Source: Lysinibacillus sp. KCTC 33748 (GTDB taxonomy: Bacteria; Bacillota; Bacilli; Bacillales_A; Planococcaceae). From it: a stretch of DNA of 64,000 bases. Below the pieces are notes generated by a model, which ran no database searches, was not told where the DNA came from, and saw only the letters and a list, made by a program, of their open reading frames with translations. The stretch covers positions 62,001 to 126,000 of the forward strand of contig NZ_MWSJ01000001.1 in assembly GCF_002237755.1 (NCBI RefSeq). Direction: 5' to 3'. The first letter of the stretch is position 1. Each line of letters opens with the position of its first letter. This document shows positions 9,064 through 17,957 of this stretch, piece after piece. A program made the position numbers and the translations under genes.

Positions 9064-9744
9064 CTAGAAGGTTTCTGATAGTTTTGCAGGTGCTTTGTCG
9101 AATGGATATTGCTCGACAAATTCTGCTTGTACGGCAAGTCGTTTCGTACCCTCATCAGCACATGTAACGAGGGTTAGAAGCGTTTTATCAGGGATATCAT
9201 CAATAACATAAACATCTGTTGCAGCGATGATTTCCTTAGTTGTGATCTTGTACTCATAAATATTCGTTAAATCCGTTAAATATATCGTATCTCCTATGCT
9301 AGCTTTATATAAGGGGCCAAATAAAATATCTTTTTCTTCAAAATAATGACCTGCTAATGCGTAGTTTCCTTGTCCAAGTTTTTGAGTAGGCTTCATCGTG
9401 CCTGCTCCAACGGCAAGAGCGGCGTTACCAACTCCTTTGACGATAGGTAGTTTCATATCCACACTAGGGACTGCGATACTACCGATGACAGGCATTTTGC
9501 TGGCGGTTGTCTGCGCTTTTAAAACTTCCGCTATGGAAAGGGATTGCACGGCTTCAAATTCAAAATCGGCATCTGCATTTTTGTTTTTGGCCATCTCCTC
9601 AGCGCTGTAATCAGTTGTATTTAATTGTTTACTCAAATGGGCAATAATTGCATGTTGAATGGGGTTAATAAAAATAAGTAAGAGGCCAACGATAAGCATA
9701 CAAATGAGTAGTGGCAGTTTAAATTTATTCATGTCATAAAACAC
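9064..9744 (-). CDS. srtA: Class A sortase
   Basis: The 226-residue protein has an N-terminal membrane anchor (about residues 8-28) and a sortase fold with the class A landmarks: LPIVKGVGNAALAVGAGTM, the catalytic histidine in LAGHYF (about 133), the catalytic cysteine in TLVTCAD (about 194) and the arginine in GTKRLAV (about 201). It cleaves surface-protein sorting motifs after Thr and joins them to the cell wall outside the membrane. It lies convergent to the LPQTN adhesin, its obvious substrate. The start may be the GTG at 9744 or the ATG at 9732; the AGGA site lies 3 and about 13 bases upstream respectively. Confidence 0.88.
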   Translation of the reverse strand: MFYDMNKFKLPLLICMLIVGLLLIFINPIQHAIIAHLSKQLNTTDYSAEEMAKNKNADADFEFEAVQSLSIAEVLKAQTTASKMPVIGSIAVPSVDMKLPIVKGVGNAALAVGAGTMKPTQKLGQGNYALAGHYFEEKDILFGPLYKASIGDTIYLTDLTNIYEYKITTKEIIAATDVYVIDDIPDKTLLTLVTCADEGTKRLAVQAEFVEQYPFDKAPAKLSETF

Positions 9745-9844
9745 ATCCTAGTATTGAAATTACGAGTTGCCGGTAGTGGTCCTATTCCGTATATAGAACC
9801 GAAAAACGCCTGTAACAAGCTTCTAAACGAAGGCTACCATACGT

Positions 9845-9876
9845 TAAAAATGGGTAGAGCTTTATATGCTCTACCC
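9845..9876 (-). terminator. ywhB intrinsic terminator
   Basis: Perfect 9-bp stem GGGTAGAGC / GCTCTACCC (9852-9860 with 9868-9876), followed on the minus strand by ATTTTTA. Confidence 0.8.
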
Positions 9877-9886
9877 GTTCTAATCT

Positions 9887-10072
9887 TTATTTATCGCTGA
9901 AGCGTACGCCTGCAACACCGTAATGGTTTTTAGACATTTCTTCGATGAAGACTGTTACATTTTCTGGTGGCGCATTCACTGTACGAGAAACGGCTTCTGT
10001 TACTTCCTTTACGAGTGCACGTTTTTGTTCTTCAGTACGACCTTCAAGCATTTTCACTGTTACGTATGGCAT
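9887..10072 (-). CDS. ywhB: 4-oxalocrotonate tautomerase family protein (YwhB)
   Basis: The 61-residue protein begins MPYVTVKMLEGRTEEQKRAL and ends GVAGVRFSDK, close to B. subtilis YwhB. After Met removal, the N-terminal proline is the catalytic base of the tautomerase superfamily. YwhB-type enzymes tautomerise 2-hydroxymuconate or phenylenolpyruvate in vitro; the physiological substrate is unknown. It is typically a small oligomer in the cytosol. It is divergent from ywhD, as in the B. subtilis ywh region, and has its own terminator. Confidence 0.9.
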   Translation of the reverse strand: MPYVTVKMLEGRTEEQKRALVKEVTEAVSRTVNAPPENVTVFIEEMSKNHYGVAGVRFSDK

Positions 10073-10242
10073 AATATTGCCTCCTTTATTGAATAATGTT
10101 GTATAGTTAGTTTATAAGAAAGTATTATATAAACTTCTTACTTATATGTAGGCATTTGCGCTATGCTAGTAGCGTTCATTACGACGCTAATACGCATAAC
10201 AATGCTTTAATTTTATAATAGCAGAATGGAGGTAGTTAAAGT

Positions 10243-10758
10243 ATGGCAAATGAAGAAAAACCAAAACAAAAAATGGGCTTTACTATTATTAAAAATGATC
10301 CAACAGACGGACATAAGGGATTTGGTATCGGTTCGCTTTCGCTTGAAAACGTATCGCCAGTCATTATCGATATAGAAGAGGGGACGGCATCAGTTGAAAT
10401 CGGTGCTATGCATGCTCGCAGTGATGTGGAACGAGGTATTAAATTTACGACAGATCGCGCTGATTCAGAAGGTGGAAAAGCGTATTGGCTAGTATGGGTG
10501 ACAATCGATCATAAAGCGGATGGACCTTACTATGCGGGTGTAACTGCGTGTGAAATGGTAGTTAATCGTGAAAAACGTCGTGGCTACAAAATTTTAGCTG
10601 ATCATGTGAATAGAATGGATAAATCTATGAAGCGTCACATTATGGTAGAGCATATGGATGCGCCGTCTAAAAAGGTGTTAGCTTCTTTCTTAGCCGAGCT
10701 CAACCCTGACTTATGGGCACGCAGTGAGGAGCAATTGCGTCAAGGTTTATTTGTTTAA
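10243..10758 (+). CDS. ywhD: YwhD family protein of unknown function
   Basis: The 171-residue soluble protein matches the YwhD family along its length (GFTIIKNDPTDGHKGFGIG near the start, then AYWLVWVTIDHKADGPYYAGV, and LADHVNRMDKSMKRH). The start ATG at 10243 follows AATGGAGGTAG. No catalytic motif is recognised. It is divergent from ywhB, and the pair conserves the B. subtilis order. The function of the family is not known to me. Confidence 0.88.
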   Translation: MANEEKPKQKMGFTIIKNDPTDGHKGFGIGSLSLENVSPVIIDIEEGTASVEIGAMHARSDVERGIKFTTDRADSEGGKAYWLVWVTIDHKADGPYYAGVTACEMVVNREKRRGYKILADHVNRMDKSMKRHIMVEHMDAPSKKVLASFLAELNPDLWARSEEQLRQGLFV

Positions 10759-10970
10759 TAGACCTACAATGATTGAACAATCTGTGACATTTCATAATCG
10801 CTTTCATATAAGGTTGAAAGTGAGTTTGAAACCAAGTAAACTTGATAAAGAACTTACATTTTAGTAAGCTAGGACACTTGGTTCTGCGAATGTGATGAGC
10901 GCTATGCGGCATTTGAACAACCCAAACCCAAGCCAAATGCCCCATGATTCTCATCTACTTCGCGAACCAT
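10759..10970. other. Gap after ywhD without a recognised gene
   Basis: The 212 bases between ywhD and the terminator at 10971 hold no convincing reading frame or repeat. Two short frames on the minus strand (10700-10954 and 10902-11216) lack binding sites and overlap ywhD or pbpG. Confidence 0.5.
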
Positions 10971-11031
10971 AAAAAGAAAAGCTTTCTGTTCCCACGGACA
11001 CAGCTCCGGGGAAGAGAAAGCTTTTCTTTTT
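10971..11031. terminator. Bidirectional terminator between ywhD and pbpG
   Basis: AAAAAGAAAAGCTTTCT (10971-10987) pairs with AGAAAGCTTTTCTTTTT (about 11014-11030) around a GC-rich loop; T runs on both strands. Confidence 0.8.
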
Positions 11032-11106
11032 AGTTTATGTCTGTTACTTTGTCGAGAGCCTTCGCTAATAAAACGCTTATTGCAGATAAAGGTTCCGCAT
11101 GATTCG

Positions 11107-13164
11107 TTAATTTTTAAAAATGTTGAATGGGAGCATATTCCAGAACTCTCCCCACGTATCGGTATCGAGAATATCAAAGTTTGAAGAACATTTTTCGGTT
11201 GGTACATCTTTAGCATCCATATAGATCAGACGTTGTTGAGGGCAGGCATTTGTCGCTAGTTTACCTGATTCAATATCGATGACCGCACCTTTAACGCCTT
11301 TCGGTTTTTTGAAATCCTCGTTCTTTGTTCCTTTATTGACAGTCTCCATAAAGTCGATCCAAATTTGCTTAGTAGCAGCGGTATCTTCTCTTTCTGTTAG
11401 ATTTTTCCCTTGATCATAGCCGTTCCATACGCCGGCAGTTAAGCTAGGTGTAAATCCAATCAGCCACTGATCGCTATTAGTAGAGCCAGATTTTGCTGCA
11501 TACGTATGCGTCATACGAGAGCGAATGCTAATCCCTGTAGCGGGAGAATAATCACTAAAGACTGGATCGAAAATACCTGTCATCATCTCTGTTAAGATAT
11601 ACGTATTTTCTTTTGAGAGAACTGTTTCAGCTTCTTTACTAACTTCTTTATTTTCGTAGATAGTATCGCCGTTAGCATTTTTAATAGAAACAATAGTAGT
11701 AGGCGTAGTTTTTTTCCCTTGCGATGCTAAAATATTATAAGCATTCGTCATTTCATATAATGTTGTTTCGGTCGTTCCAAGTGCCATGGATAAATTGTCC
11801 TTCTTACCAATAGTCACGTCGAAGCGATCAGCCATTTCGTGAAATGGTTTAAAGCCAATCTCCTCTAAAGTTTTAACAGCGTAAATATTATCAGAAATAG
11901 CGATAGCTTGTGCCATTGACATATCATGGTTTGCAAATTGACCGTTAACATTTTTAGGTGAATATGTGGCCCGTCCATGATCATAAGTGAAAGTTGTCTC
12001 ACCTACATCTAAAAGTGTTAATGGTGTATAACCATTCTCTAAAGCTGCCGCATATAAAATAGGTTTAATGGTCGAGCCTGGCTGACGTTTTGCCTGTGTA
12101 ACCCTGTTAAATGAACTTGCAGCATAGTCACGACCTCCAACTAATGCTGTAACGGAGCCTGTATTGGATTTCATACTAACAAAAGCAGTTTGAAGATCAT
12201 CAGCAGGCATATGTTTAGCTACAGCTTCTTCAGCTGCCTTTTGATGTTCTAGATTAATCGTTGTTTGGATAGTCCAGCCACCCTCACTAATGTCGAGATT
12301 TTTTGATTTCAAAATTTCACTAGCCTCTTGCCATGCTACGTCAAGGAAAAATGGTGCTACAGATTTTGTGGCTACCCAGCTATCATTCTTTAAGACAAGC
12401 TTTTCACTTTCTGCACGTGTTTTTTCATCTTGCGTAATAGCACCCTGATCAGTCATCAATTTTAAAATAACGTGTTGGCGATTAGTTGCCTTCTCTAAAT
12501 TGACAATAGGGGAGTAAATACTTGGCCCTTTTGGAACACCGGTTAACATTGCTGCTTCCGCAAGTGTTAAATCTTTTGCAGACTTTCCATAATAAAATCG
12601 GCTTGCAGCTTCTACGCCGTACATACCGTGGCCGTAGTAAACAGTATTTAAGTAACCTTCTAGTATTTCATCTTTATCATAAAAAACTTCTAATCTATAA
12701 GCATACAGTGCTTCATTTAATTTTCGTGTCCACGATTTCTCATGTGAAAGATATAGATTCCGAGCATATTGTTGTGTAATTGTACTTGCTCCTTGAACTT
12801 TACTTCCAGCCTTAATATCAACTAATATTGCACCAGCGATACGAGAAAAATCCAAACCGCCATGCTTATAAAAATCTTTATCCTCAACAGCTACTACTGC
12901 TTGCTTTAAATAGGGAGACATCTCATCAAGACTAACCCAGTAACGTCGTTCATTCGCAAAGTGATCCCCAATTTGGTTCTCATTTTCATCTAAGAAAATA
13001 GAGGCTTTAGGTACGGTTAAAGGCGGGGCACCGGCCACTTGAACATAGACGCGTAAAGCTATAAATGCTACTACAATTGCGGATGTAAAGGCAACAAAAT
13101 AGGTAAGTGCTTTACGTGTACGCTTTGAACGTTTTTGCTTACGTTGATAGCTTTTTCTCTTCAT
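11107..13164 (-). CDS. pbpG: Class A penicillin-binding protein, PbpG (PBP2d) type
   Basis: The 685-residue bifunctional peptidoglycan synthase has a basic cytosolic tail and one membrane anchor (about residues 20-45). A GT51 glycosyltransferase domain follows, with the catalytic EDKDFYKHGG and GASTITQQYARN (residues 70-240). The transpeptidase domain carries the active serine in GSTIKP (about 364), an SDN motif and KSGS as the KTG-box equivalent. It polymerises and cross-links glycan outside the membrane. B. subtilis PbpG acts in forespore wall synthesis and sits at the same map position. A CATACTA sequence at 13197-13203 (minus strand) resembles a sigma-F/G minus-10 element, but I see no good minus-35. 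It is monocistronic. Confidence 0.88.
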   Translation of the reverse strand: MKRKSYQRKQKRSKRTRKALTYFVAFTSAIVVAFIALRVYVQVAGAPPLTVPKASIFLDENENQIGDHFANERRYWVSLDEMSPYLKQAVVAVEDKDFYKHGGLDFSRIAGAILVDIKAGSKVQGASTITQQYARNLYLSHEKSWTRKLNEALYAYRLEVFYDKDEILEGYLNTVYYGHGMYGVEAASRFYYGKSAKDLTLAEAAMLTGVPKGPSIYSPIVNLEKATNRQHVILKLMTDQGAITQDEKTRAESEKLVLKNDSWVATKSVAPFFLDVAWQEASEILKSKNLDISEGGWTIQTTINLEHQKAAEEAVAKHMPADDLQTAFVSMKSNTGSVTALVGGRDYAASSFNRVTQAKRQPGSTIKPILYAAALENGYTPLTLLDVGETTFTYDHGRATYSPKNVNGQFANHDMSMAQAIAISDNIYAVKTLEEIGFKPFHEMADRFDVTIGKKDNLSMALGTTETTLYEMTNAYNILASQGKKTTPTTIVSIKNANGDTIYENKEVSKEAETVLSKENTYILTEMMTGIFDPVFSDYSPATGISIRSRMTHTYAAKSGSTNSDQWLIGFTPSLTAGVWNGYDQGKNLTEREDTAATKQIWIDFMETVNKGTKNEDFKKPKGVKGAVIDIESGKLATNACPQQRLIYMDAKDVPTEKCSSNFDILDTDTWGEFWNMLPFNIFKN

Positions 13165-13567
13165 CCGACTTCACCTCGTTTTCTCACACTTGCGTATAGT
13201 ATGTGTTTGAACATTCATATTTAATCGAAATTATTGGTAAAAACTATTGCACTTTATTCAAAAACATCTATACTTTTTTTGTACTGTTTGAAATGCTAGC
13301 ATTCGACAAAAGAATAGCACGTTGTAGATTTTAATCGAATTCTGCTAGACGTTCCAATAATGTATACGAGGATACAGGGATAGAGGTTTCATTACATTCC
13401 TGTAAGCCCTTAATAGAGGTTCATTATCACAAGTTATAAAATAGATTTCATGTGGAAAAATGATTGGAGGGGGATTGGACACCCTCAATTGGAGCGGAAA
13501 TCAATTTAGTAATGAACTGATGAAAATGAATGTAATAGGATTAATTTCTAAAAGTGGAGGTCTATTA
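13165..13567. other. Divergent pbpG-speB intergenic region
   Basis: It carries the promoters of the two divergent genes, with no RNA or gene that I recognise. A short stretch ending GGAGCGGAAATCAA (about 13490-13503) matches the core of the dispersed TTGATTTCCGTTC repeat family seen at 47981, 49636 and 51501. The upstream in-frame extension of speB (13460-13567) has no binding site. Confidence 0.5.
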
Positions 13568-14440
13568 ATGAGATTTGATGAAGCTTATTCAGGAAATGTT
13601 TTTATAAAAAGTCATCCTACGTATGAGGATGCTCAGGCGGTCATTTATGGTATGCCAATGGACTGGACAGTTAGTTACCGTCCGGGCTCACGTTTTGGCC
13701 CTCAGCGTATTCGTGAAGTATCCATTGGTCTAGAAGAATACAGCCCATACTTAGACCGTGAGTTAGAAGAAGTGAAATATTTTGATGCGGGTGATATTCC
13801 GTTACCATTCGGCAACGCACAACGCTCGTTAGATGAAATTGAAAAGTATATCGAGACGCTTTTAGCGGATGGTAAAATCCCTGTAGGTATGGGTGGCGAA
13901 CATTTAGTATCTTGGCCTGTTATGAAAGCTGTATCAGCAAAATATGATGACTTAGCAATTATTCACTTCGATGCACATACAGACTTACGTGTAGAATATG
14001 AAGGAGAGCCCCTTTCACACTCAACACCTATTCGCAAAATTGCTGAACATATCGGACCGAAAAATGTATATTCATTTGGTATTCGTTCAGGTATGAAAGA
14101 AGAATTCGAATGGGCGAAGGAAAATGGCATGCACATTTCAAAATTCGAAGTGCTAGAGCCATTAAAAGAGGTATTACCGTCTTTAGCGGGTCGCAACGTT
14201 TACGTAACGATTGATATAGATGTACTTGACCCAGCACATGCGCCAGGTACAGGAACAGTAGATTGCGGAGGCATTACATCAAAAGAATTACTAGCGTCTA
14301 TCCATGCAATTGCAGCGAGTAACGTCAATGTAGTGGGCTTTGACCTAGTTGAAGTTGCACCAATCTACGACACATCGGAAATGACAGTAAATACAGCTTC
14401 GAAGTTATTGAGAGAAATGATTTTAGGCTGGGTAAAATAA
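13568..14440 (+). CDS. speB: Agmatinase (agmatine ureohydrolase)
   Basis: It hydrolyses agmatine to putrescine and urea in polyamine synthesis. From the ATG at 13568, preceded by GTGGAGG, it has 290 residues, the length of B. subtilis SpeB. The dinuclear manganese ligands of the arginase/agmatinase fold are present: GMGGEH (about 110), HFDAHTDLR (about 138) and TIDIDVLDPAHAPGTG (about 220). The usual upstream partner, spermidine synthase speE, is absent here; pbpG lies divergently instead. A strong terminator follows. Confidence 0.93.
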   Translation: MRFDEAYSGNVFIKSHPTYEDAQAVIYGMPMDWTVSYRPGSRFGPQRIREVSIGLEEYSPYLDRELEEVKYFDAGDIPLPFGNAQRSLDEIEKYIETLLADGKIPVGMGGEHLVSWPVMKAVSAKYDDLAIIHFDAHTDLRVEYEGEPLSHSTPIRKIAEHIGPKNVYSFGIRSGMKEEFEWAKENGMHISKFEVLEPLKEVLPSLAGRNVYVTIDIDVLDPAHAPGTGTVDCGGITSKELLASIHAIAASNVNVVGFDLVEVAPIYDTSEMTVNTASKLLREMILGWVK

Positions 14441-14477
14441 ATAAGGTTTTCTAGTGTTTATATAAACTGGTTGGAGT

Positions 14478-14510
14478 GGGGTTAGCAATAAGCTAGCCCC
14501 ATTTTTCTTT
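14478..14510 (+). terminator. speB intrinsic terminator
   Basis: GGGGTTAGC (14478-14486) pairs with GCTAGCCCC (14492-14500), followed by ATTTTTC. Confidence 0.85.
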
Positions 14511-14694
14511 AAACTTTGACTAAATACAGATACTGTTTGCACCATCATCTCCTAGAGAATGTGTCCATAAACTGTATGGATCATTTCAGCAGTATTTCCT
14601 AATCGTTCGGCAATGGCTTTTACTTGGATATCATTATTCATAAGAATTTTTGCATGTGTATGCGGAAATCCTTTTTTGCTTAGAGCAAAGTTGT
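14507..14694 (-). pseudogene. C-terminal relic of a tyrosine recombinase (integrase), copy 1
   Basis: Read on the minus strand, the frame gives GFPHTHAKIL, then IAERLGNTAEMIHTVYGHIL, a TAG (14552-14554), and then EMMVQTVSVFSQSL. This is the C-terminal half of a phage/ICE-type tyrosine recombinase: the HxxH-like HTHA box, the helix before the active site and the catalytic tyrosine in VYGH. The arginine that normally precedes HTHA is replaced (P), an in-frame stop interrupts it, and nothing upstream is left. It is decayed mobile-element DNA between speB and the secreted protein gene. Confidence 0.7.
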
Positions 14695-14823
14695 CACCGA
14701 CTCTGAAATTTAAGGTTAGTGGATAAGTGGGGAAATTTCGGACTGCAGACTGTTAATAACTAAAAAAATTATGGCGAGAAAAATACTCACAATAAGCGTA
14801 TAGGGCTATAAGGAGATAAGAAA

Positions 14824-14869
14824 GGGGTTAATCCCTAAATCATTGTTTAATGACTTTTAGGATAACCCC
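14824..14869 (-). terminator. Terminator of the secreted repeat protein gene
   Basis: On the minus strand GGGGTTATCCTAAA pairs with TTTAGGGATTAACCCC (one bulged base), followed by TTTCTTATCT. Confidence 0.65.
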
Positions 14870-14877
14870 GAAATATA

Positions 14878-15996
14878 TTAATGTTTTGAAGTATAAACTT
14901 TACCGTTTATCGTTACTTTAGAAGCTGAGATTAGTATTTCTTTATTTGCTTCATAATATGGATTTAAAATTTTATCGAAAGCATCCCATTTTGCATTTGA
15001 TTTTTCATAGTCACCTTTTTTAGCAAGAGCTGTTGCTTCTTCATATAGCTTTTTTAATTCTTTTTGATCATTTGACTTGATTTCGAAATCAAAGTTAGAA
15101 AAGAAATCTTCAAAGCTGATTGGCTTAAAATAAGGATCAAGCAATTCATTGAATTCACCCCATAGCTTGTCAGATAATTGTTCGTTTTTATCTGTATCAG
15201 CTTTTTTAGCATCATTGTATAAAGTTTTTAGTTTTGGCATAGCTTCAACCGGGATATCTAATTCCAAATCTGAGATGTATTCTTCAAATGTTATCGGTGG
15301 ATTTAGAGCATCTAAGTAAGGCTGAAGAACCTTCTGGAATTCATCGAATTTTTCTTGTGCGTCCTCTTCTTTATTAGATTTTTCTAGTTTTATCCACTGT
15401 TTATAAATATCTTTCAGTTGTTTTTTATCTTTTTCTTTAATAACTATATTTTTTTCACTAAATCCATACTCTTCAATGAACTCTTCAAAAGATATAGGTA
15501 CCCAGCTAGTTAAAATATACGGCTTTGTGATTTTATCCATTTCAAGATTAACTTTTTCTACTTCATCATATTTCTCTTCTTTTTCTAACTTCTTCATTTG
15601 ATTAAATAACTTTTCTAATTTTGCTAGGTCTTCTTTTGTTATTTCTTTAGGTAAGCTTTTTTTATATGTGTCAAACGTATAGAAGTCTGAATAATCTTGT
15701 ACTAAGCTACCTTCTACAGAGATTTCCTGACCTTCTACTAAGTTCATTTTTTCTAATTGCTTATCTGAAAATTTCTGAAGGTCGATATAATAGTTTTTGC
15801 CGTCTTTCCCTTTAATTGAGATGCTATCTCCGTAAACACTTTTAATAGTGCCTTTAATTTGTTGTTCAGCTTTAACAGTTATTTCGTTTGTTGTTTTCGT
15901 TGTTGTAGTTGCCTCAGCTTGATATGGCGTGAAGACAGCCATCCCTATTGTTAGTGCTGATACAATCATCCATGATTTTTTAGTTGTTTTTTTCAT
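14878..15996 (-). CDS. Secreted protein with four PY/FEEF helical repeats, unknown function
   Basis: The 372-residue protein has a signal peptide (residues 1-29, cleavage near AEA). A short beta-rich domain follows (about 45-100: IKGTIKSVYGDSISIKGKDGK, then EGQEISVEGS) that looks like an OB-type fold. Four repeats of about 60 residues follow (about 113-175, 176-240, 241-300, 301-350). Each has a charged helical pair L-x-K-L-(Y/F), a segment near E/W-x-(E/A)-(F/M)-x-x-(I/L)-(T/L/N)-(K/Q/D/N)-PY, and in the first three a closing (P)-(I/T)-(S/T)-FE-(E/D)-(F/Y). There is no anchor or catalytic motif. The gene is flanked by two tyrosine-recombinase relics, so recent acquisition is likely. I do not recognise the family. 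Confidence 0.75.
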   Translation of the reverse strand: MKKTTKKSWMIVSALTIGMAVFTPYQAEATTTTKTTNEITVKAEQQIKGTIKSVYGDSISIKGKDGKNYYIDLQKFSDKQLEKMNLVEGQEISVEGSLVQDYSDFYTFDTYKKSLPKEITKEDLAKLEKLFNQMKKLEKEEKYDEVEKVNLEMDKITKPYILTSWVPISFEEFIEEYGFSEKNIVIKEKDKKQLKDIYKQWIKLEKSNKEEDAQEKFDEFQKVLQPYLDALNPPITFEEYISDLELDIPVEAMPKLKTLYNDAKKADTDKNEQLSDKLWGEFNELLDPYFKPISFEDFFSNFDFEIKSNDQKELKKLYEEATALAKKGDYEKSNAKWDAFDKILNPYYEANKEILISASKVTINGKVYTSKH

Positions 15997-16275
15997 AATT
16001 ATTTCTCCTCTTGTTTAAATGGTTTAATTACTAATTATTGGACGTCTTTCCAACTATAAAAAGTTAGTTAAAGTTAAAAAATTTTTAAAATAGTTGGAAG
16101 TTATAGATTGATAATTAAATCGAAGGCGGAAAAAGAGGCTATACATTTAATGAATGATGAGTTAGAACTAAGGAAATAATTCTCTTTAATTGTGGTGCTG
16201 GAAGAAGGTGCTAGTAAAGTACTTCGATAGAACCTTTATTTCGAAAAGAAGCGGGTGAGTAGGGGTAACTTTAAG
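15997..16275. other. Upstream region of the secreted repeat protein gene
   Basis: It holds the binding site AGGAGAAAT of the gene at 15996 and presumably its promoter. The rest (16080-16270) looks like degraded coding sequence with frequent stops in all frames, and I cannot name it. Confidence 0.4.
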
Positions 16276-16342
16276 CTCTAACTACAGAAACTATTTGTTC
16301 ATCCAATTCCTAGAGAAAGTAGCCGTAAACTGTATGGATCTC
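16276..16342 (-). pseudogene. C-terminal relic of a tyrosine recombinase, copy 2
   Basis: The minus strand reads EIHTVYGYFL, TAG, ELDEQIVSVVRA, aligning with the end of the relic at 14507-14694 (MIHTVYGHIL, TAG, EMMVQTVSVF). The catalytic tyrosine position and the in-frame TAG are at the same place in both, so the two are copies of one already broken or closely related gene. Only about 22 codons remain. Confidence 0.6.
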
Positions 16343-16357
16343 ATAGGAGCATATTGT

Positions 16358-16400
16358 TAAAAAAGAAAGGCGCCATTCCAAATACATCGGATAGCGCCTT
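16358..16400 (-). terminator. yoxD intrinsic terminator
   Basis: On the minus strand AAGGCGC pairs with GCGCCTT (16394-16400 with 16367-16373), followed by TCTTTTTT. Confidence 0.7.
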
Positions 16401-16419
16401 GATATTTCATAGAGTTCTA

Positions 16420-17136
16420 TTAAGGATTCGTTGACCAAAGTCCAGCATGTTTTAAGACAACACGTGGGTGAAGTTTTAGTTGTGCAACCATTAAATCTGC
16501 TAAATCTTCTGCTTGCATCACTTTTTCTGGATTGCCGTCTGTTAAGTTTAGTTCAACAGCCATATCTGTAGCAACTGTACTTGGCGTTAATGTTGTAACG
16601 CGAATATTTTTCTTACGCACTTCAAGCATTAATGACTCACTTAGTCCGATAACTGCAGCTTTTGAAGCCGAGTATGCGCTTGTAATTGGTGCACCTTTTT
16701 GACCAGCAGTTGAGGAAATATTAATGATATCGCCTGTGTTGCGCTCGATCATCTCCGGTAATACAGCACGTGTTGTGTAATACACACCTTTTACGTTGAC
16801 ATCGATAATATTTGTCCATTCTTCAGGCGTTAAGTCCATGAAGCCACCGAATTTAGAAATACCTGCATTGTTTACTAAAATATCAATCGCGCCAAGCTCA
16901 CCGCGAATAGATTCAACGGCTGTAGTAATAGAGTCTAAATCCGCTACGTTTGCCGCAGCGATGGCTACCTTCACATCATATTGTTTTAGTTCCTCTGCTA
17001 CTTGTTGTAAATTTTCAAGCGTACGTCCAACAAGACCTACGTGAATACCTTCTTGCGCAAATGCTACTGCTGTTGCGCGTCCAATTCCACGTCCAGCTCC
17101 TGTAATTAACGCCACTTTACCTGCGATTGCTTGCAT
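16420..17136 (-). CDS. yoxD: Short-chain dehydrogenase/reductase, YoxD type (FabG-like)
   Basis: From the ATG at 17134-17136 (AAAGGAGAG upstream) it has 238 residues and follows B. subtilis YoxD closely, including [11 protein letters not shown] (NAD(P)-binding, about 13-23), [14 protein letters not shown], the SDR catalytic serine in INISST, YSASK (Tyr and Lys of the active site) and the ending HAGLWSTNP. It is annotated in many genomes as 3-ketoacyl-ACP reductase, but the natural substrate is unknown. A frame running on to 17214 adds an implausible N-terminus. It is divergent from an HxlR-type regulator that probably controls it. Confidence 0.88.
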   Translation of the reverse strand: MQAIAGKVALITGAGRGIGRATAVAFAQEGIHVGLVGRTLENLQQVAEELKQYDVKVAIAAANVADLDSITTAVESIRGELGAIDILVNNAGISKFGGFMDLTPEEWTNIIDVNVKGVYYTTRAVLPEMIERNTGDIINISSTAGQKGAPITSAYSASKAAVIGLSESLMLEVRKKNIRVTTLTPSTVATDMAVELNLTDGNPEKVMQAEDLADLMVAQLKLHPRVVLKHAGLWSTNP

Positions 17137-17262
17137 GTTTTTCTCTCCTTTAGATAAGATCGTTTTATTTAGACGAAAAAATAGATTAAGATTTGTCTTT
17201 AAGACTAACCTCATTTTACTACGGTTTTCTACATTGTGAAGAGTGCACTTTTTTGTGCGGAG

Positions 17263-17278
17263 GTTACTAAAAGTTACT
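17263..17278. promoter_or_regulatory. Candidate HxlR operator in the yoxD-hxlR divergent region
   Basis: GTTACT is repeated directly with four As between the copies, 24 bases before the hxlR start. The position suits an autoregulatory site; binding is inferred only. Confidence 0.3.
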
Positions 17279-17301
17279 TATATGAAAAGGGAGTTAGCTT
17301 T

Positions 17302-17673
17302 ATGTCAGATAAATTAAGAGAAGAGATAAAAGAGAGAATAATAAATAACGATTACCATTGTGAAAAAGAACTTACCTTATCGATCATAAGCGGTAAATGG
17401 AAAGTTGTTATTCTGTGGCATTTAGGCGTCGAAGGACCGCATCGCTTCAGTGAGCTTCAAAGACTTTTTCCGAAAATATCTCATAAGATATTATCAAACC
17501 AATTACGTGAACTGATGGAAGATAGGATTGTTCACCGAGAAGTGTTTCCAGAAGTTCCTCCGAAAGTCGAGTATTCAATGACTGAACTAGGGATGACGTT
17601 ATTACCAATCGTTGAAATGATGTATGAATGGGGAAAACAGAGAATTAATCAAATTAAACAAGAAAGTGAATAA
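17302..17673 (+). CDS. HxlR family winged-helix transcriptional regulator
   Basis: From the ATG at 17302 (AAAAGGGAG upstream) the protein has 123 residues. It has the HxlR layout: an N-terminal cysteine (Cys20), [12 protein letters not shown], a winged helix with [25 protein letters not shown], and a wing ending EYSMTELG, then a C-terminal dimerisation helix. Members such as YodB and HypR sense electrophiles through the N-terminal cysteine, and a similar role is plausible here. It is divergent from yoxD, which suggests a local regulator-target pair. An extension to 17236 lacks a binding site. Confidence 0.82.
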   Translation: MSDKLREEIKERIINNDYHCEKELTLSIISGKWKVVILWHLGVEGPHRFSELQRLFPKISHKILSNQLRELMEDRIVHREVFPEVPPKVEYSMTELGMTLLPIVEMMYEWGKQRINQIKQESE

Positions 17674-17854
17674 GGAAAATAAAGGTGATTTCGATTTGAT
17701 TTGCCGTGCTGTTAGCGAAAGTGAAACGTCATCGCAAATACAGCTTGATATGAGGCTAAAGGTGGGGCGTAATGAGACCATTTTTAGCCCCAATTGCTTT
17801 TGTAATTTGGTTAACATGATCCGATAGATAATGGGAGTTTACGGACTTTCTTGG

Positions 17855-17889
17855 TGAAAAAAAGCTCATTTACAAAGTGAGTTTTTTTC
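17855..17889 (+). terminator. Terminator-like hairpin after hxlR, within duplication unit A
   Basis: AAAAAAAGCTCA and TGAGTTTTTTT arms. A diverged copy lies at about 19510-19545 in unit B. Confidence 0.5.
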
Positions 17890-17957
17890 ATTTCTTTGGA
17901 AACTTTTTGATTAGTATTACATATCTTATTGCATAGCCAGGAAAATATTGTTACATC

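Noticed and set aside
13460-13567. N-terminal extension of agmatinase
   Set aside because: No binding site, not homologous, and the ATG at 13568 gives the family length of 290.
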